Shown piece after piece: positions 1-9,582 of a DNA stretch of 64,000 nucleotides (positions are counted from its first letter, which is position 1; every line of letters begins with the position of its first letter). Origin of the DNA: Mytilinidion resinicola (Eukaryota; Ascomycota; Dothideomycetes; Mytilinidiales; Mytilinidiaceae). The stretch covers positions 127,077 through 191,076 of the forward strand of contig NW_022985448.1 in assembly GCF_010093595.1 (NCBI RefSeq), in the 5' to 3' direction. A program made the position numbers and the translations under genes. The notes below the pieces were generated by a model. It did no database searches, was not told where the DNA came from, and was given only the letters and a program-made list of their open reading frames with translations.

Positions 1-6
1 GCGGAG

Positions 7-837
7 ATGACTAAGCGTTTCGATACCCTACGAAACTTGATTCACGACGTGGAGTTCCTCACAGTCGATCAATATCTGATCAGGTCCTTCCGAATGCTCG
101 AGAACAGGACCGGATTGCCTCGCATTTTCGACCCAAAGTTCACAGAAGGGGTTGATTATCCTTGGGATCTCAAGGCAGATGCTGAACAGCTCTACACCAG
201 ATGGTGCAGAGAAATCTTTTCCATTGATATCCTCCGCGGGATAAAGCGGGCCTTCGACGGGCAGCGCAATTCCGATAAGATCGATCCTGATTACAAGCAA
301 CGATTGTATGCAAACTACTATGGACAAGGCAATCTTATCAACGGCCAATGGTGGCCCACCCAGCTCTGCACCCTCCGAGATGGTGCTCATGGGAGTGCGC
401 AGGGTGGGATCTTCGGCGAGAAGGATAGAGGCACCTATTCCATTGTGCTCTCTGGTGGCCATAAGTACGGCGATGAAGACCACGGCGAGGAAATTTGGTA
501 CACCGGGACCGATAGCAAGGATGAAACACCGACTGAAAATACCAAGCGGCTGATCGAGTCCTGCGAGATGCCGGAAAATGAGAAAGAGCCCGTCCGCGTC
601 ATCCGCTCCTGGAATCTGGGTAAAGAGAATAAGTACCGTCCTGAGGGTGGTTTCCGGTACGACGGGCTGTACGACGTTATTGAATCCCAGTCGATTGGTA
701 AAGAAAAGGGGATGTACAAGTTCTTCCTCGTCCGAAGAGGCGGCCAAGACCCGATTCGCTACGAAGGTGTCGAGATGAGACCGACACAGCAGGAGTTGAA
801 AGAATACAAAAAGCTGCAACAGGAGAATAAATTATGA
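7..837 (+). CDS. SRA-YDG domain protein, 5' end possibly cut by the window edge
   Basis: The predicted protein has at least 276 residues. Its central and C-terminal part matches the SRA-YDG (SAD/SRA) fold, which in UHRF1 and relatives binds hemimethylated or modified cytosine by base flipping. Visible family signatures are LRDGAHGSAQGGI at about residues 123-135, the SIVLSGGHKYGDEDHGEE loop at about 144-161, YTGTD near 165, RVIRSWN near 199 and the name-giving RYDGLYDV near 218. No RING, PHD or SET domain is present, so it looks like a stand-alone SRA reader, a common arrangement in fungi. The frame is open to the first base of the window, so the true start may lie upstream. A methylcytosine reader is of interest near a heavily RIP-mutated block, but proximity alone proves nothing. 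Family call is firm; biological role is inferred. Confidence 0.85.
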   Translation: MTKRFDTLRNLIHDVEFLTVDQYLIRSFRMLENRTGLPRIFDPKFTEGVDYPWDLKADAEQLYTRWCREIFSIDILRGIKRAFDGQRNSDKIDPDYKQRLYANYYGQGNLINGQWWPTQLCTLRDGAHGSAQGGIFGEKDRGTYSIVLSGGHKYGDEDHGEEIWYTGTDSKDETPTENTKRLIESCEMPENEKEPVRVIRSWNLGKENKYRPEGGFRYDGLYDVIESQSIGKEKGMYKFFLVRRGGQDPIRYEGVEMRPTQQELKEYKKLQQENKL

Positions 838-1722
838 TGAATCATTCGGTCTAAACTCTCACTATCCGGGCTTCTCCTGGCAGCTTTTGGCGGGATTTCG
901 TGGCGTTTGGGTAGGTTGAAATGGCAATTGGTATGGAAGGCTCGCCAGGTCTCGGGTCTAAGTTGTCACAAATTCGGTATTTCTTTGGCAGGGAAACAAG
1001 GGTTAGCATGTAAGCGTGGAATTTATGCACGAAAGCGTCCTAGGACTTGGGCGTACAGATTGGTACGTTTGCCTGGTTTTTTCGGTGGAGAGCAAGAAGC
1101 CGTCATTGGGGCTTGCTCTGGCTCATGACTTCGGAGACGCTCATAGAGCCACAAAATTGACGAAAATGGGCTCTTCATATTCAGTGCCTCTTTACCGGTG
1201 ACATTTGGATGACTTCGTTACGCTGGTCAGGAATTGGAACGAACAGGCTAGACGTTTGCACCCTTCGAAAAGTCATCGAGGCACCTCAGACTGGGTCAAA
1301 CGGTAGGCAACTCACTCAAGTTCGGATGGCCTCAAATCACACTCATCTCAGGAACTTGAAAAGCAGGCATCCCAAATCAAGGCGATGAATCTGCTTCAGC
1401 GGGGCTCTCAGGATGTATTTGAGGTGCCTCGATACGCTGTAGACTAAGTCACTAGCTTTGCTCTATCGACCTGAATTACAATCTACGATCGAACGTCAAC
1501 ATCAAAGGTCTGCGAAATAGCGAGGTTCGCCACGGACGTACCTTGCAAACCCAATATCAAGCTCCAGTGCGGAAGCTTCTGCGTTCAGTGCATACGCTCC
1601 GGAGACCCTCGACTAGCTGCAGTAGCAATCACAGCGACCACCTCCTCTGGCAGATTCAGCCTCGTTGCGCGGTTTTATCTTCCCAGCTCCTTGGATCATG
1701 ACTCTCCGTCTCGCTCCGTGCT
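838..1722. other. intergenic region
   Basis: No convincing coding sequence is visible. Short open frames lack family motifs and plausible splice structure. The region separates the 3' end of the SRA gene from the 3' end of the convergent SFR1-like gene. It holds one 14-bp inverted repeat, listed separately. Confidence 0.6.
1275..1433. repeat. 14-bp perfect inverted repeat with 131-bp loop
   Basis: ATCGAGGCACCTCA at 1275-1288 is repeated as its exact reverse complement at 1420-1433. The pairing does not extend beyond the arms, and I see no target duplication. It may be a small MITE remnant or chance. Confidence 0.6.
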
Positions 1723-2703
1723 TCACCCTACCCACCTCTGCCCAACCCTATCGTACCCGATAACCTCAAGGTCGATATTCAGAGTCTTGAGCATCATATC
1801 CATCGTGAACGACTGTAACACATCAGCAAACCTCCAGCAACTCAGCAATTACATTCCTCCACTCACATCATCGTCCGGCCCCTCGTCCCTTACTGCCTCC
1901 CTTTGCTCCTCCTCCCCACCCTCATCCTCCCTCTCAGCCTCCTCATATTCCCTTTCCTCTCGCTCTCCACTCCCACCACCACCCTCCTCCTCCCGCGCAG
2001 CCCTCAACCTCTCCTTCGCCTCCGCCATCTCCGCCTCACGCTCTTCCCGCTCCCACTTCGCATTCCTATCCCGCTGATCTCGCTCCCGGTCCCGCCACGC
2101 GCCAACGCCACCCATCCTGTTCACGCGGTCTCGAGTATTGGCGAACAGCTCCTCCGCCGCAGCCCGGCTCGCGGTCCGCCATCGGTCAATCAGGACCTCG
2201 AGGTCCGCATCGGTAGAGGAGGTCGCGAGAGCGGTCGCTTGGGTGAGGGTTTGGATCTCGGCGCGGAGAGCGATCAGCTGCGTGTTTGTGGAGTTGGGGC
2301 GCAAGGCGTTGGAGGTGCGGACGGGGGTGCGAGCGGGGGTGTAGGTGGGGTTTCGAGGGTTTGGGGTGCGGGCAAGAGAGCTGGTAGGTGTAGTGGTGTC
2401 TTCCGTAGGATTGGCAATGGCTGGAGAGTCGGTCTGCGGCTTCAATGGCGTGCGGAACGGGGATTTGAAGGGCTTGTGGAGGGCGGAGGCGGCGTCGACA
2501 CGCCGACGTTTTGCGGCTGGCGTGGACATTGCGGAGTTAGTGCTGCGGAGGTCAGTTTGGGAGCTTGAGGCGCGTTTGAGGGCGCGAGACCTGGGGTTGT
2601 GGTCTGGGGTTTGGGTGGGAGCTTGAAGATTGGGGCTCGAGCTTCCCACTTCGTCGTCGTTTACTCCATTCCATCTACCTTCATCAACATCATCTATATT
2701 CAT
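1723..2703 (-). CDS. sfr1: Swi5-dependent recombination repair protein (Mei5/Sfr1-like)
   Basis: Two exons encode 308 residues: 2703-1867, a 54-nt intron (1813-1866, GTGAGT to TTACAG), then 1812-1723. Mei5/Sfr1 pairs with Swi5 to load and stabilise Rad51 and Dmc1 during homologous recombination in the nucleus. The N-terminus is disordered, with proline- and threonine-rich TPAR repeats and the motif FKSPFRTPLK near residue 79. Then come a helical segment with the family-type stretch IDRWRTASRAAAEELF and RVNRMGGVGAWR, and a charged Glu/Arg-rich coiled-coil-like tail. The short second exon adds FTMDMMLKTLNIDLEVIGYD, which matches the conserved C-terminus of the family; without splicing the frame would stop five codons after the donor. 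It is convergent with the SRA gene. The start is the first in-frame ATG. Confidence 0.8.
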
Positions 2704-2984
2704 TGGATAAGTTACAAGCTACATCCACAAGCCGTCATTTTCATCCTGTTTTGCCCTCAAGAGTCTGTATCTGTACTACGATACCGAATATCTGTGACGT
2801 ATTCTACTTCTTAGGAATCCTTTGCCTACTCATCCACCAAAAATCTCCTGCCATATACAGGCCTCTCATCATGATCGCCGTTCTTGAGCTTCTAGAGTGC
2901 TTTATTCAAGCACCGCCCTCGCTTCCCGTAGCTCGAAACTACAACCTAAATTAGGGGCCAGGATTCACCCGTTCTTGCTACGTC

Positions 2985-4776
2985 TTAGAACGCTGGAATT
3001 GAATTCCATGAAACCACAGGGTATGATGAGGTAGCTTTTATTGTGAGCTCGGAGTGCGGAAATAGTGAAAGGCCTGAACTCACAAACTGTGCAATCAAGA
3101 TCAGGATGACTATCACGAAACTCTTTGCTCAACTTCCACTGTCCCACTCGATCAAGACCGTATTTGCAAGCCAATGGGTTCTTCCGAAATCTTGGTATTA
3201 TCGGGTCACTTTCTCCGGACATCAGACCAGCCCTTGGTCCATTTTTCATTCTCCACGATACTTCATGAACCAGGATATCTTCTATTTGCGTGGCATTGTA
3301 CTGAAAGAGTGACCACGACGGTGCTAGTATTGCGCGATTTTCCAGCTCGTGCGTCTTGTCGCTCGGCAAGATATTTTGCATGTATACATCAAGCGTGGCT
3401 AGAGCCACCCGATGTTTTGGCACTTCCACTACCGTATGCAGCAGAATATCCTGGATTATCCTATCAAGGTCGCAATCGCTGGCCTTCAGAATCAGCTGGT
3501 CTCTTAATGACGATGACGGTACGAAGTCAATAGCCACGGGGTGGTCCAGCAAGTTGTATTGAAGAGGAGTTGGACGGAATGGGTCTGGAATGGCTAGACG
3601 GTTTTGCAGAGTCGGGCTGATCCTCCAGCGCATGATACGTTCGAATGGCACATCACTTCCGATCCCATATATGTAAGTGTCCAACCCGGAGAAGACGGTC
3701 AGAAGATAGACAGCGATCGCGGCTACATCAGAGATGCATTGCACACCACGCTTCTCAATATCTAGATGTGTTGACGGGGTTTTTGCAATGGTAACGGTCT
3801 CTGGTAGCCCAAGCGTCTGTGCGATGTATTTTCGGCACGCCTTCTCAATATTGCTAATGAAATGGCAAGGTACAGCCTGGATCGACTTTGTCTCATCCGA
3901 CGCCGTGATCGGTGAGATTTGTCCGGTATTCAGGAAAGCGATTAGAGGTGGATAGGCCTCGAACATCGTAAAGTCGGAATCAATGTCGAATACTGGTAAA
4001 GGTTCCACAGGGTTGACGGCGTCTCTTACGACAAGTTCATCTGATTCCCAGATAGTACTGCTTTCCAGATTAATAGTGGCATCAAAGTGAGGTGTTCTAG
4101 AGCTGGAACCGTCAATCGCGCTCTCCATGTTGGCAGATCTCGAAGTAAACTGGTCTACCGCTTCCAAAGAGTCGCCCTCCGGCGACATCGCGGCTTCCGA
4201 GTTAGGTTCTGGACCTCCGGTTTGTTGTACGTGAGAAGTCGCGGATGCCACAGTTCGTTCACTGGTATCACGCTTGCCCTTTCGAGTTTGCAGGATTTCA
4301 TAAAAGATGTCGCTGTCTACTTCAGATGTAAGCTATAGCCAAAGAGGTTAATAAGAGAGGATGCCTCGTCCTTGGTCTTCGCACGCCGAGTAGCAGAGGT
4401 GTGTGCACAGATTTATTGCGAGGCAACGGAAACCCTTACCTGCTGCTTCCGAAGCAACATTGCTTAGACTCATCATCTTCTTCCGCATTTGTAAAAGAGC
4501 ATCTTTCAGTCTCTTGTTCTCTTCAATAAGGGCAATGTGGGCGTCTAGCAAAGCAGTTTGGCCATCCTTTCCCTCCGTTGACATTTCATTCCTTGATTTG
4601 ATCATATCGACGAACATTTCCAGTTGTTTCTTGTGCGCCTGTTGCTTTTCCCGAACACATCTTTGAGATATCCGATTTTGTTGCCTCCTCCTACTTATTC
4701 GTGTAGACTCGTTCTTCTCCACGGACGTCTTCTGATTCGAGGGTTTTCTAGCTTGGATTGGCGTGCTAGTATTCAT
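2985..4776 (-). CDS. bZIP transcription factor with DUF3425 domain
   Basis: Three exons fit exactly and give 540 residues: 4776-4440, 4319-3084 and 3034-2985, with introns of 120 and 49 nt; the second has a GCTCAC branch-like site. The basic region RRRQQNRISQRCVREKQ lies at residues 29-45, with Asn34 and Arg42 in the DNA-contact positions, followed by a leucine-zipper-like helix. The central and C-terminal part is DUF3425, seen from RISPTLQNRLAIPDPFRPT and the downstream DFVPSSSLRDQLI, a combination typical of fungal bZIP regulators. Removing the last intron restores the usual hydrophobic SSYPVVSW ending. An alternative ATG at 4899 would add 41 residues; I prefer 4776 because family members usually begin shortly before the basic region. 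Its neighbours ADH, AKR and P450 make it a candidate local regulator, which is inference. Confidence 0.85.
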
Positions 4777-5345
4777 GGCTACATTTAATGGGAGCCAAGT
4801 AAAGTGGTCAGATCTCAATTTCTGAGCAGAAGCTCCGGACGAAAGATCAAGTGAAGAGCGAAGATTGTGGAGGGAAGAAGGTTGGTGACAGATTGACATT
4901 CGTACGAGGCTTTCCCGACCCAGAATGGATTAGATTGCGGGGAAATGTGCTGCACCCTTGCGCCGATCTGGGAAGCATGCTGCATGCACGGGGCTCCCAC
5001 GGAATTGTGGTCACATTCCGGCCATTCAGTGGTCACTCATTCAGCATTATCTGCAGTTGAGATAGACTGAAACGTCACGAATCTCAAGGGATTTTAAAAC
5101 AGCAACCAGCTAGTAAGTGGTTCCAGTACCTAGGCTCTCTTGCCCAGACCTGAGTTGTGTTAGGATTTACAAGATACGAGAGCCTAATGCGTTGCCTTCC
5201 CAAACGTATGGACGTGGCCAATTGTCTCTGTTTCGGCGGTTCCGATAGATATTTCGAAATCTAGATGGAAGATTGAGGTTTGAAACCGCAGGATTCACTT
5301 GTACAGTAATACTAGACGGCTCCGGATTGACAATTCACCGACCAG
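4777..5345. other. intergenic: bZIP upstream region and ADH 3' flank
   Basis: No coding sequence is supported. It includes the promoter of the bZIP gene, with the alternative start at 4899, and the 3' flank of the alcohol dehydrogenase gene, both read on the minus strand. Confidence 0.6.
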
Positions 5346-6747
5346 CTAGACATTAAAATCAACCACAAGCCTTCCCGCAACTTCGCCAGCATGAAGTTTC
5401 GCCACCGCCTGCGGAAGTTGATTAATTGGGAAGCTTTCATAGGCAACTCTCAGCTGGCCCTGGGGAACAAAAACGCCCAAGTCAGCTCATGTGATAGAGG
5501 ACGACGTTGTCTATAAGCTTACCTGGGCAGCGAATTCAAGTACTTTCTGGGCATCTGCCATATTTCCAATCATAGTTCCAATGGCCCGAGCGCTCTTTAA
5601 TATGAGTAAATTGGGATCCAGTCCCGATGGAAGCGAGCCTGGCGGAGCTTGGAGAAATTCAGCCTCCCATAGTAGATGTTTCGGAAAGCACACTTACGAT
5701 GTCCAATACACATAATCTTTCCGCCAAACCTCACCATATGGATAGCAGTTTGATAAGCTTGGGCAGAACCAGACGCGACGAGAATCGCGTGAGCTCCTTT
5801 GCCCCCAGCGAGTTTGAGAACCTCCTTGGGCACACTCTCGACCTCTTTGAAATCAACAAATGCATCAGATCCAAGTTCCTGGCATAGAGACTTCTTGGCC
5901 GCGCCGCTGTCGACTGCAATGACACGTAACCCCATCACTTTGGCAAGTTGTATACCGAAATGGCCGACACCACCACCGGCACCAGATATCACCACCCAGT
6001 CATCAGTTTTTAGTTCAGCTGCAATCAGCTATCGTGAGTAGAATCGAAGTCAGTATTTATCCTATATTGCGAGGCTGAAATAGTGTCGAGTAGGCTAAAA
6101 CCACATACACTTCGGTATACTGTCGTGCCACTGCACATGAGCGGTGCCGCAGTGAAGTCATCCACCTCATCCGGAATCCTTTGGGTATATGATGCCGGAC
6201 TTGTGATATACCCCTGGTATGTCCCTATTTGCTAAGATATTAATGTTCCTCATCTGTCAGAGCCTTAAGGAACAGTAGACTCACCTGGAACTCCAAGGCC
6301 AGTAGGAATCAAACTCTCGCAGTGCATCTCGAACCCAGCCAGGCAAGTCTCACACTTGAAGCAAACTCTCCAAACCGGTTTGACACCGCCTCGATCACCA
6401 ATTTTCCAGTCAGTGACTGCAGAGCCCACTTTGACGACTACACCGACACCCTCGTGGCCTGGTGACCGCACACCAGCCTGGGTCATCTTTGCGGACATGA
6501 ATGGAGTGCTCATGTAAGAGATGTCGCTATGGCAGAGCCCCGTTGTGCTCATTCGTAGAAGTAGCTCATCCGGGCCTGTATGCATATTCGATTATGAGTA
6601 ACCTAGAGCCATCATCCTTACAGATTTGGCCAATTGGACTTTCTTACCTGGCTCCGGAACTGCCACTTCCTCAACCACGACACTGAAATATGGACCAGGG
6701 TTGACGACACAGCCTGCTTTGCAGGCAGCTGGAATGGAAGGGGGCAT
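5346..6747 (-). CDS. zinc-dependent alcohol dehydrogenase (MDR family)
   Basis: Six exons close in phase and give 358 residues: 6747-6648, 6575-6285, 6224-6109, 6028-5698, 5647-5523 and 5459-5346. The enzyme oxidises alcohols or reduces aldehydes with NAD(P) and is probably cytosolic. Catalytic zinc ligands are present: Cys48 in GLCHSD, His74-Glu75 in GHEGVG and Cys161 in LMCSG. The structural zinc site is complete at Cys105, 108, 111 and 119. The nucleotide motif GAGGGVG is at 185-191. Length and layout match yeast ADH1-type and propanol-preferring enzymes. It shares a 1.1-kb divergent upstream region with the aldo-keto reductase, which suggests joint control. Substrate cannot be read from sequence. 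Confidence 0.92.
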
Positions 6748-7890
6748 GTTTGATAAGGTCTGCGGCGAGATCTCTTGTACGGTTGGATGATGTACGTTTG
6801 TCCACGAGGGAATACGTCAAGGAAGGCTGGACTCCTAAATGATTATGCCTACGAGAAATTCGCACAACAAGTACATCGAGCCAAAAGATACTGCAGCAAA
6901 ACGGGTGGTCGCTAAAGGGTTATTGAACTCGGGGCAAGTGAGGTGTGGACCTCCGAAAGTGGGTCTTGTGAATTATATTCCAGCAAGCCCCAATGCCAGA
7001 TCTGGAATAATTAGCCAGTGGGGCACTTCATCATAGGGTGTGTACGGGTGTGTACGATTCGTAAAGCTATGGCTCGTCACAATATAGATGCAGAGTTAGC
7101 AGAAAGATCGAAATAGGCGACATTGCCCAAATTTCGGGTATCGTCACCTAGCCGCGGAGTTTGGAAAGCCGGGAGGTCCAAAGAGTTGATGACGGTCTGA
7201 GATGCCATGTCAGCGTGTACGCTTATACATCGGTGCTGTCCTCAACTGCCTTGTCAGAAAAGGTTGACTTGCTCTCCCGCTTTTAGTTAGCACAGTAGAA
7301 GGACCAAATGCGGTGGACTATCTGCACTACACAGATCAGGACGGAGTAGTTCGTTGAGTTTATACCCAATACGCTAATGATTCTAAGTATAGGCTAGTTG
7401 AAAGGAATGAACTCGGGGAGACTTTCCGGGCGGGAAAGAGAAGAGGTCTCCACGGAAACTACCACCCTTCTCTCCACTCTAGGGGCTCCATCCGACCATC
7501 TACAACACTGCTGTGGAGAGCACCACTTCCGATCCATATGCAAGATGCGGAGATACGCTCGGCTTTAAAAAGATGCTCAACACCCCGTTCTTACAAGCTC
7601 GCGTTTGCTAGCCGTTATAAAATTAATGCAAAGTCATGAAATTCACGGTCAATGAGCGGCATTACATATCTCGGAATAAGAGGGGTTTATCATAATAGCT
7701 CTTATATTATCTTACTTTTCTTCGCAGTCTACGCTGGGGAAGAGAGTTCATGATATTAAGGTACGAGTTTTTGACAACCTCTCTTCAATTACGAAGACTC
7801 TCGACCTGCGCCTGTTTGAGTAGAGCACTATAAACAACAACTTCCTGGCAGTGCCACTTGGTATCCCTTACTTCAACTTAATTTCCCAAT
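6748..7890. promoter_or_regulatory. shared divergent promoter region, ADH and AKR
   Basis: This 1.14-kb stretch lies between two start codons on opposite strands and holds no supported gene. A TATA-like CTATAAAC at about 7828 lies some 60 bp before the AKR start. I could not identify a specific regulator site with confidence. Confidence 0.5.
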
Positions 7891-8960
7891 ATGTCTACGC
7901 CAGCACCGAGAGTGATTCTGGGGCTGATGACCTTCGGCCCGCCTGGCGGCCCGGGAGCTCGAATTGACAAGCTGGACGACTTCAAGAAATGCCTCGACTA
8001 TTTCCAAGATCAAGGCTTCGATGAAGTCGATACTGCCCGGCTTTACATTCACGGTCAGCAAGAAGCCTTCACTGCCGAGGCCGGTTGGAAAGAAAGAGGA
8101 CTTAAGCTAGCCACAAAATGGTACCCTACCAAGCCCGGAATGTTCAAAGCAGAGACTGTCAAAGCAATGGCCAACAAGTCATTTCAAGAGCTGAAGACAG
8201 ATTCGGTCGATATTTGGTATCTCCACGCAGCAGACCGGAGCGTCCCAATTACAGAAACGCTGGAGGCTGTGAATGAGCTCTACAAGGAAGGCAAGTTCAA
8301 GAAACTCGGTTTGAGCAACTTCTCTGCATTTGAAGTGGCTGAGGCGGTGACGATCTGTATTGAACGGGGCTGGGTACGGCCGTCCATCTATCAAGGATGT
8401 TATAATGCGATCAGTGAGTACCATCTGCTCGGCACTGTAAGAGACAATTCACTGATACCGTCCCCATAGCCCGAACAATTGAGACGGAATTGATACCATG
8501 CTGTCGCCGTTTCGGCCTCCATCTCGTCATCTTCAACCCTCTCGCTGGCGGTATGCTTGCAAAGAAGTATAACAAAACCGAAGTTCCAGCGAAAGGCCGA
8601 TTTAGCGATGCGGAAGGTGGTGGAATGGGGGCGATGTACCGCGCGCGATATCTCAAAGATGCGACTTTTGAGGCAGTCCAGCTCCTAGAGCCGGTCATTG
8701 AGAAACATGGACTGACACTGGCTGAGACGGCCTTGCGGTGGTGCGTGCATCATTCGGCACTGAAGGCGTTTCCTCCTGGGAACGACGGTATCATCATCGG
8801 CGTCAGCAGCTTCGAGCAGTTGGAGAGCAACGTCAAGGATCTGAAAAAGGGTCCTTTGCCACAAGCAGTGGTAGAGGCCTTGGACGAGGCGTGGTTGTTG
8901 GCGAAACCTACTGCGGCTAACCCATGGCACGGGAGCCTGGATTATACGTATCAAGTGTGA
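7891..8960 (+). CDS. aldo-keto reductase, AKR7 / aflatoxin-aldehyde-reductase-like
   Basis: Two exons (7891-8413 and 8470-8960) with a 56-nt intron, GTGAGT to CATAG, give 337 residues. The family reduces aldehydes and ketones with NADPH in a TIM barrel. The catalytic tetrad is intact: Asp47 and Tyr52 in DEVDTARLY, Lys76 in LATKWYP and His112 in WYLHAADR. The second exon supplies the family stretch IETELIPCCRRFG and NPLAGGML. Similarity is closest to AKR7-type aflatoxin aldehyde reductases, but the physiological substrate is unknown. It is divergent from the ADH gene and tandem with the P450 gene, which suggests a role in the same oxidative or detoxifying route. That link is inferred from position. 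Confidence 0.9.
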
Positions 8961-9582
8961 GACATCCGTAGCTTCGAAGGATATTAGCTCCTGAAATCTC
9001 GTGTTTTGAATAGAGCGTTAATCCATTTTTACTGAATCCAACATACATGCTGTAATCCATCACATTTTGTTTGCCACCGTGAAGCTACTCAAACACAGTT
9101 GCGCACCCAGAAAGATAGTCCAATAGTTTATCATAGAATTTGATGAGAGTGCCTTTATAAGCTTTCAAGACTTAATACACAATGAAAAGCTTGGAAGTCA
9201 AGCGGGCTTCGAAATGCTCTTTATTGGCCTAAAACAAGACCAGATGAAAAGGCGATGTCATAGACTAGACGTCCTCAACTAGGGGACCCGTAGAGTGTAT
9301 AGGTGGGACTAGAGTCGGATGGGCCTGAACATAGTACTATACCTTGACCAATTAAATCCAAGAGTCCAACGTCACCATTTCTCACGCTGCAAGAGCATCT
9401 GTCAGCTACTTGCCGGTCATGCATCGGAATTTTCCTGCAGGCATTCTCCACTTAGCGAACTTCCCTTCTCATCACTACCAGCCATTGTATTTAGGACATG
9501 GGCATCTAAAAAGAAGTGTTTTCGAAGAGTATAAAGGCAAAGGACACAGATTCACACTTGTGTTCGTTTCTCGAGTTCAAAG
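8961..9582. other. intergenic region upstream of the P450 gene
   Basis: No coding sequence is supported. It contains the AKR 3' flank and the P450 promoter. Confidence 0.55.
9530..9536 (+). promoter_or_regulatory. TATA-like box of the P450 gene
   Basis: TATAAAG lies 47 bp before the P450 start codon, a common position for a fungal TATA element. It is a sequence match only. Confidence 0.4.

Noticed and set aside
28..819. Long minus-strand open frame of 263 codons
   Set aside because: It is the antisense shadow of the SRA-YDG gene and has no motif of its own.
907..1201. Short plus-strand open frames after the SRA gene
   Set aside because: No family motif, no splice structure, and they overlap each other in different frames.
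1691..2568. Plus-strand open frames of 128 and 221 codons
   Set aside because: They are antisense to the low-complexity SFR1-like gene; their compositions mirror its Glu/Arg and Ser/Pro runs.
2965..3100. Unspliced 3' end of the bZIP frame at 2965
   Set aside because: A 49-nt intron with GTGAGT donor and branch-like site gives the usual DUF3425 ending and a stop at 2985, which fits the family better.
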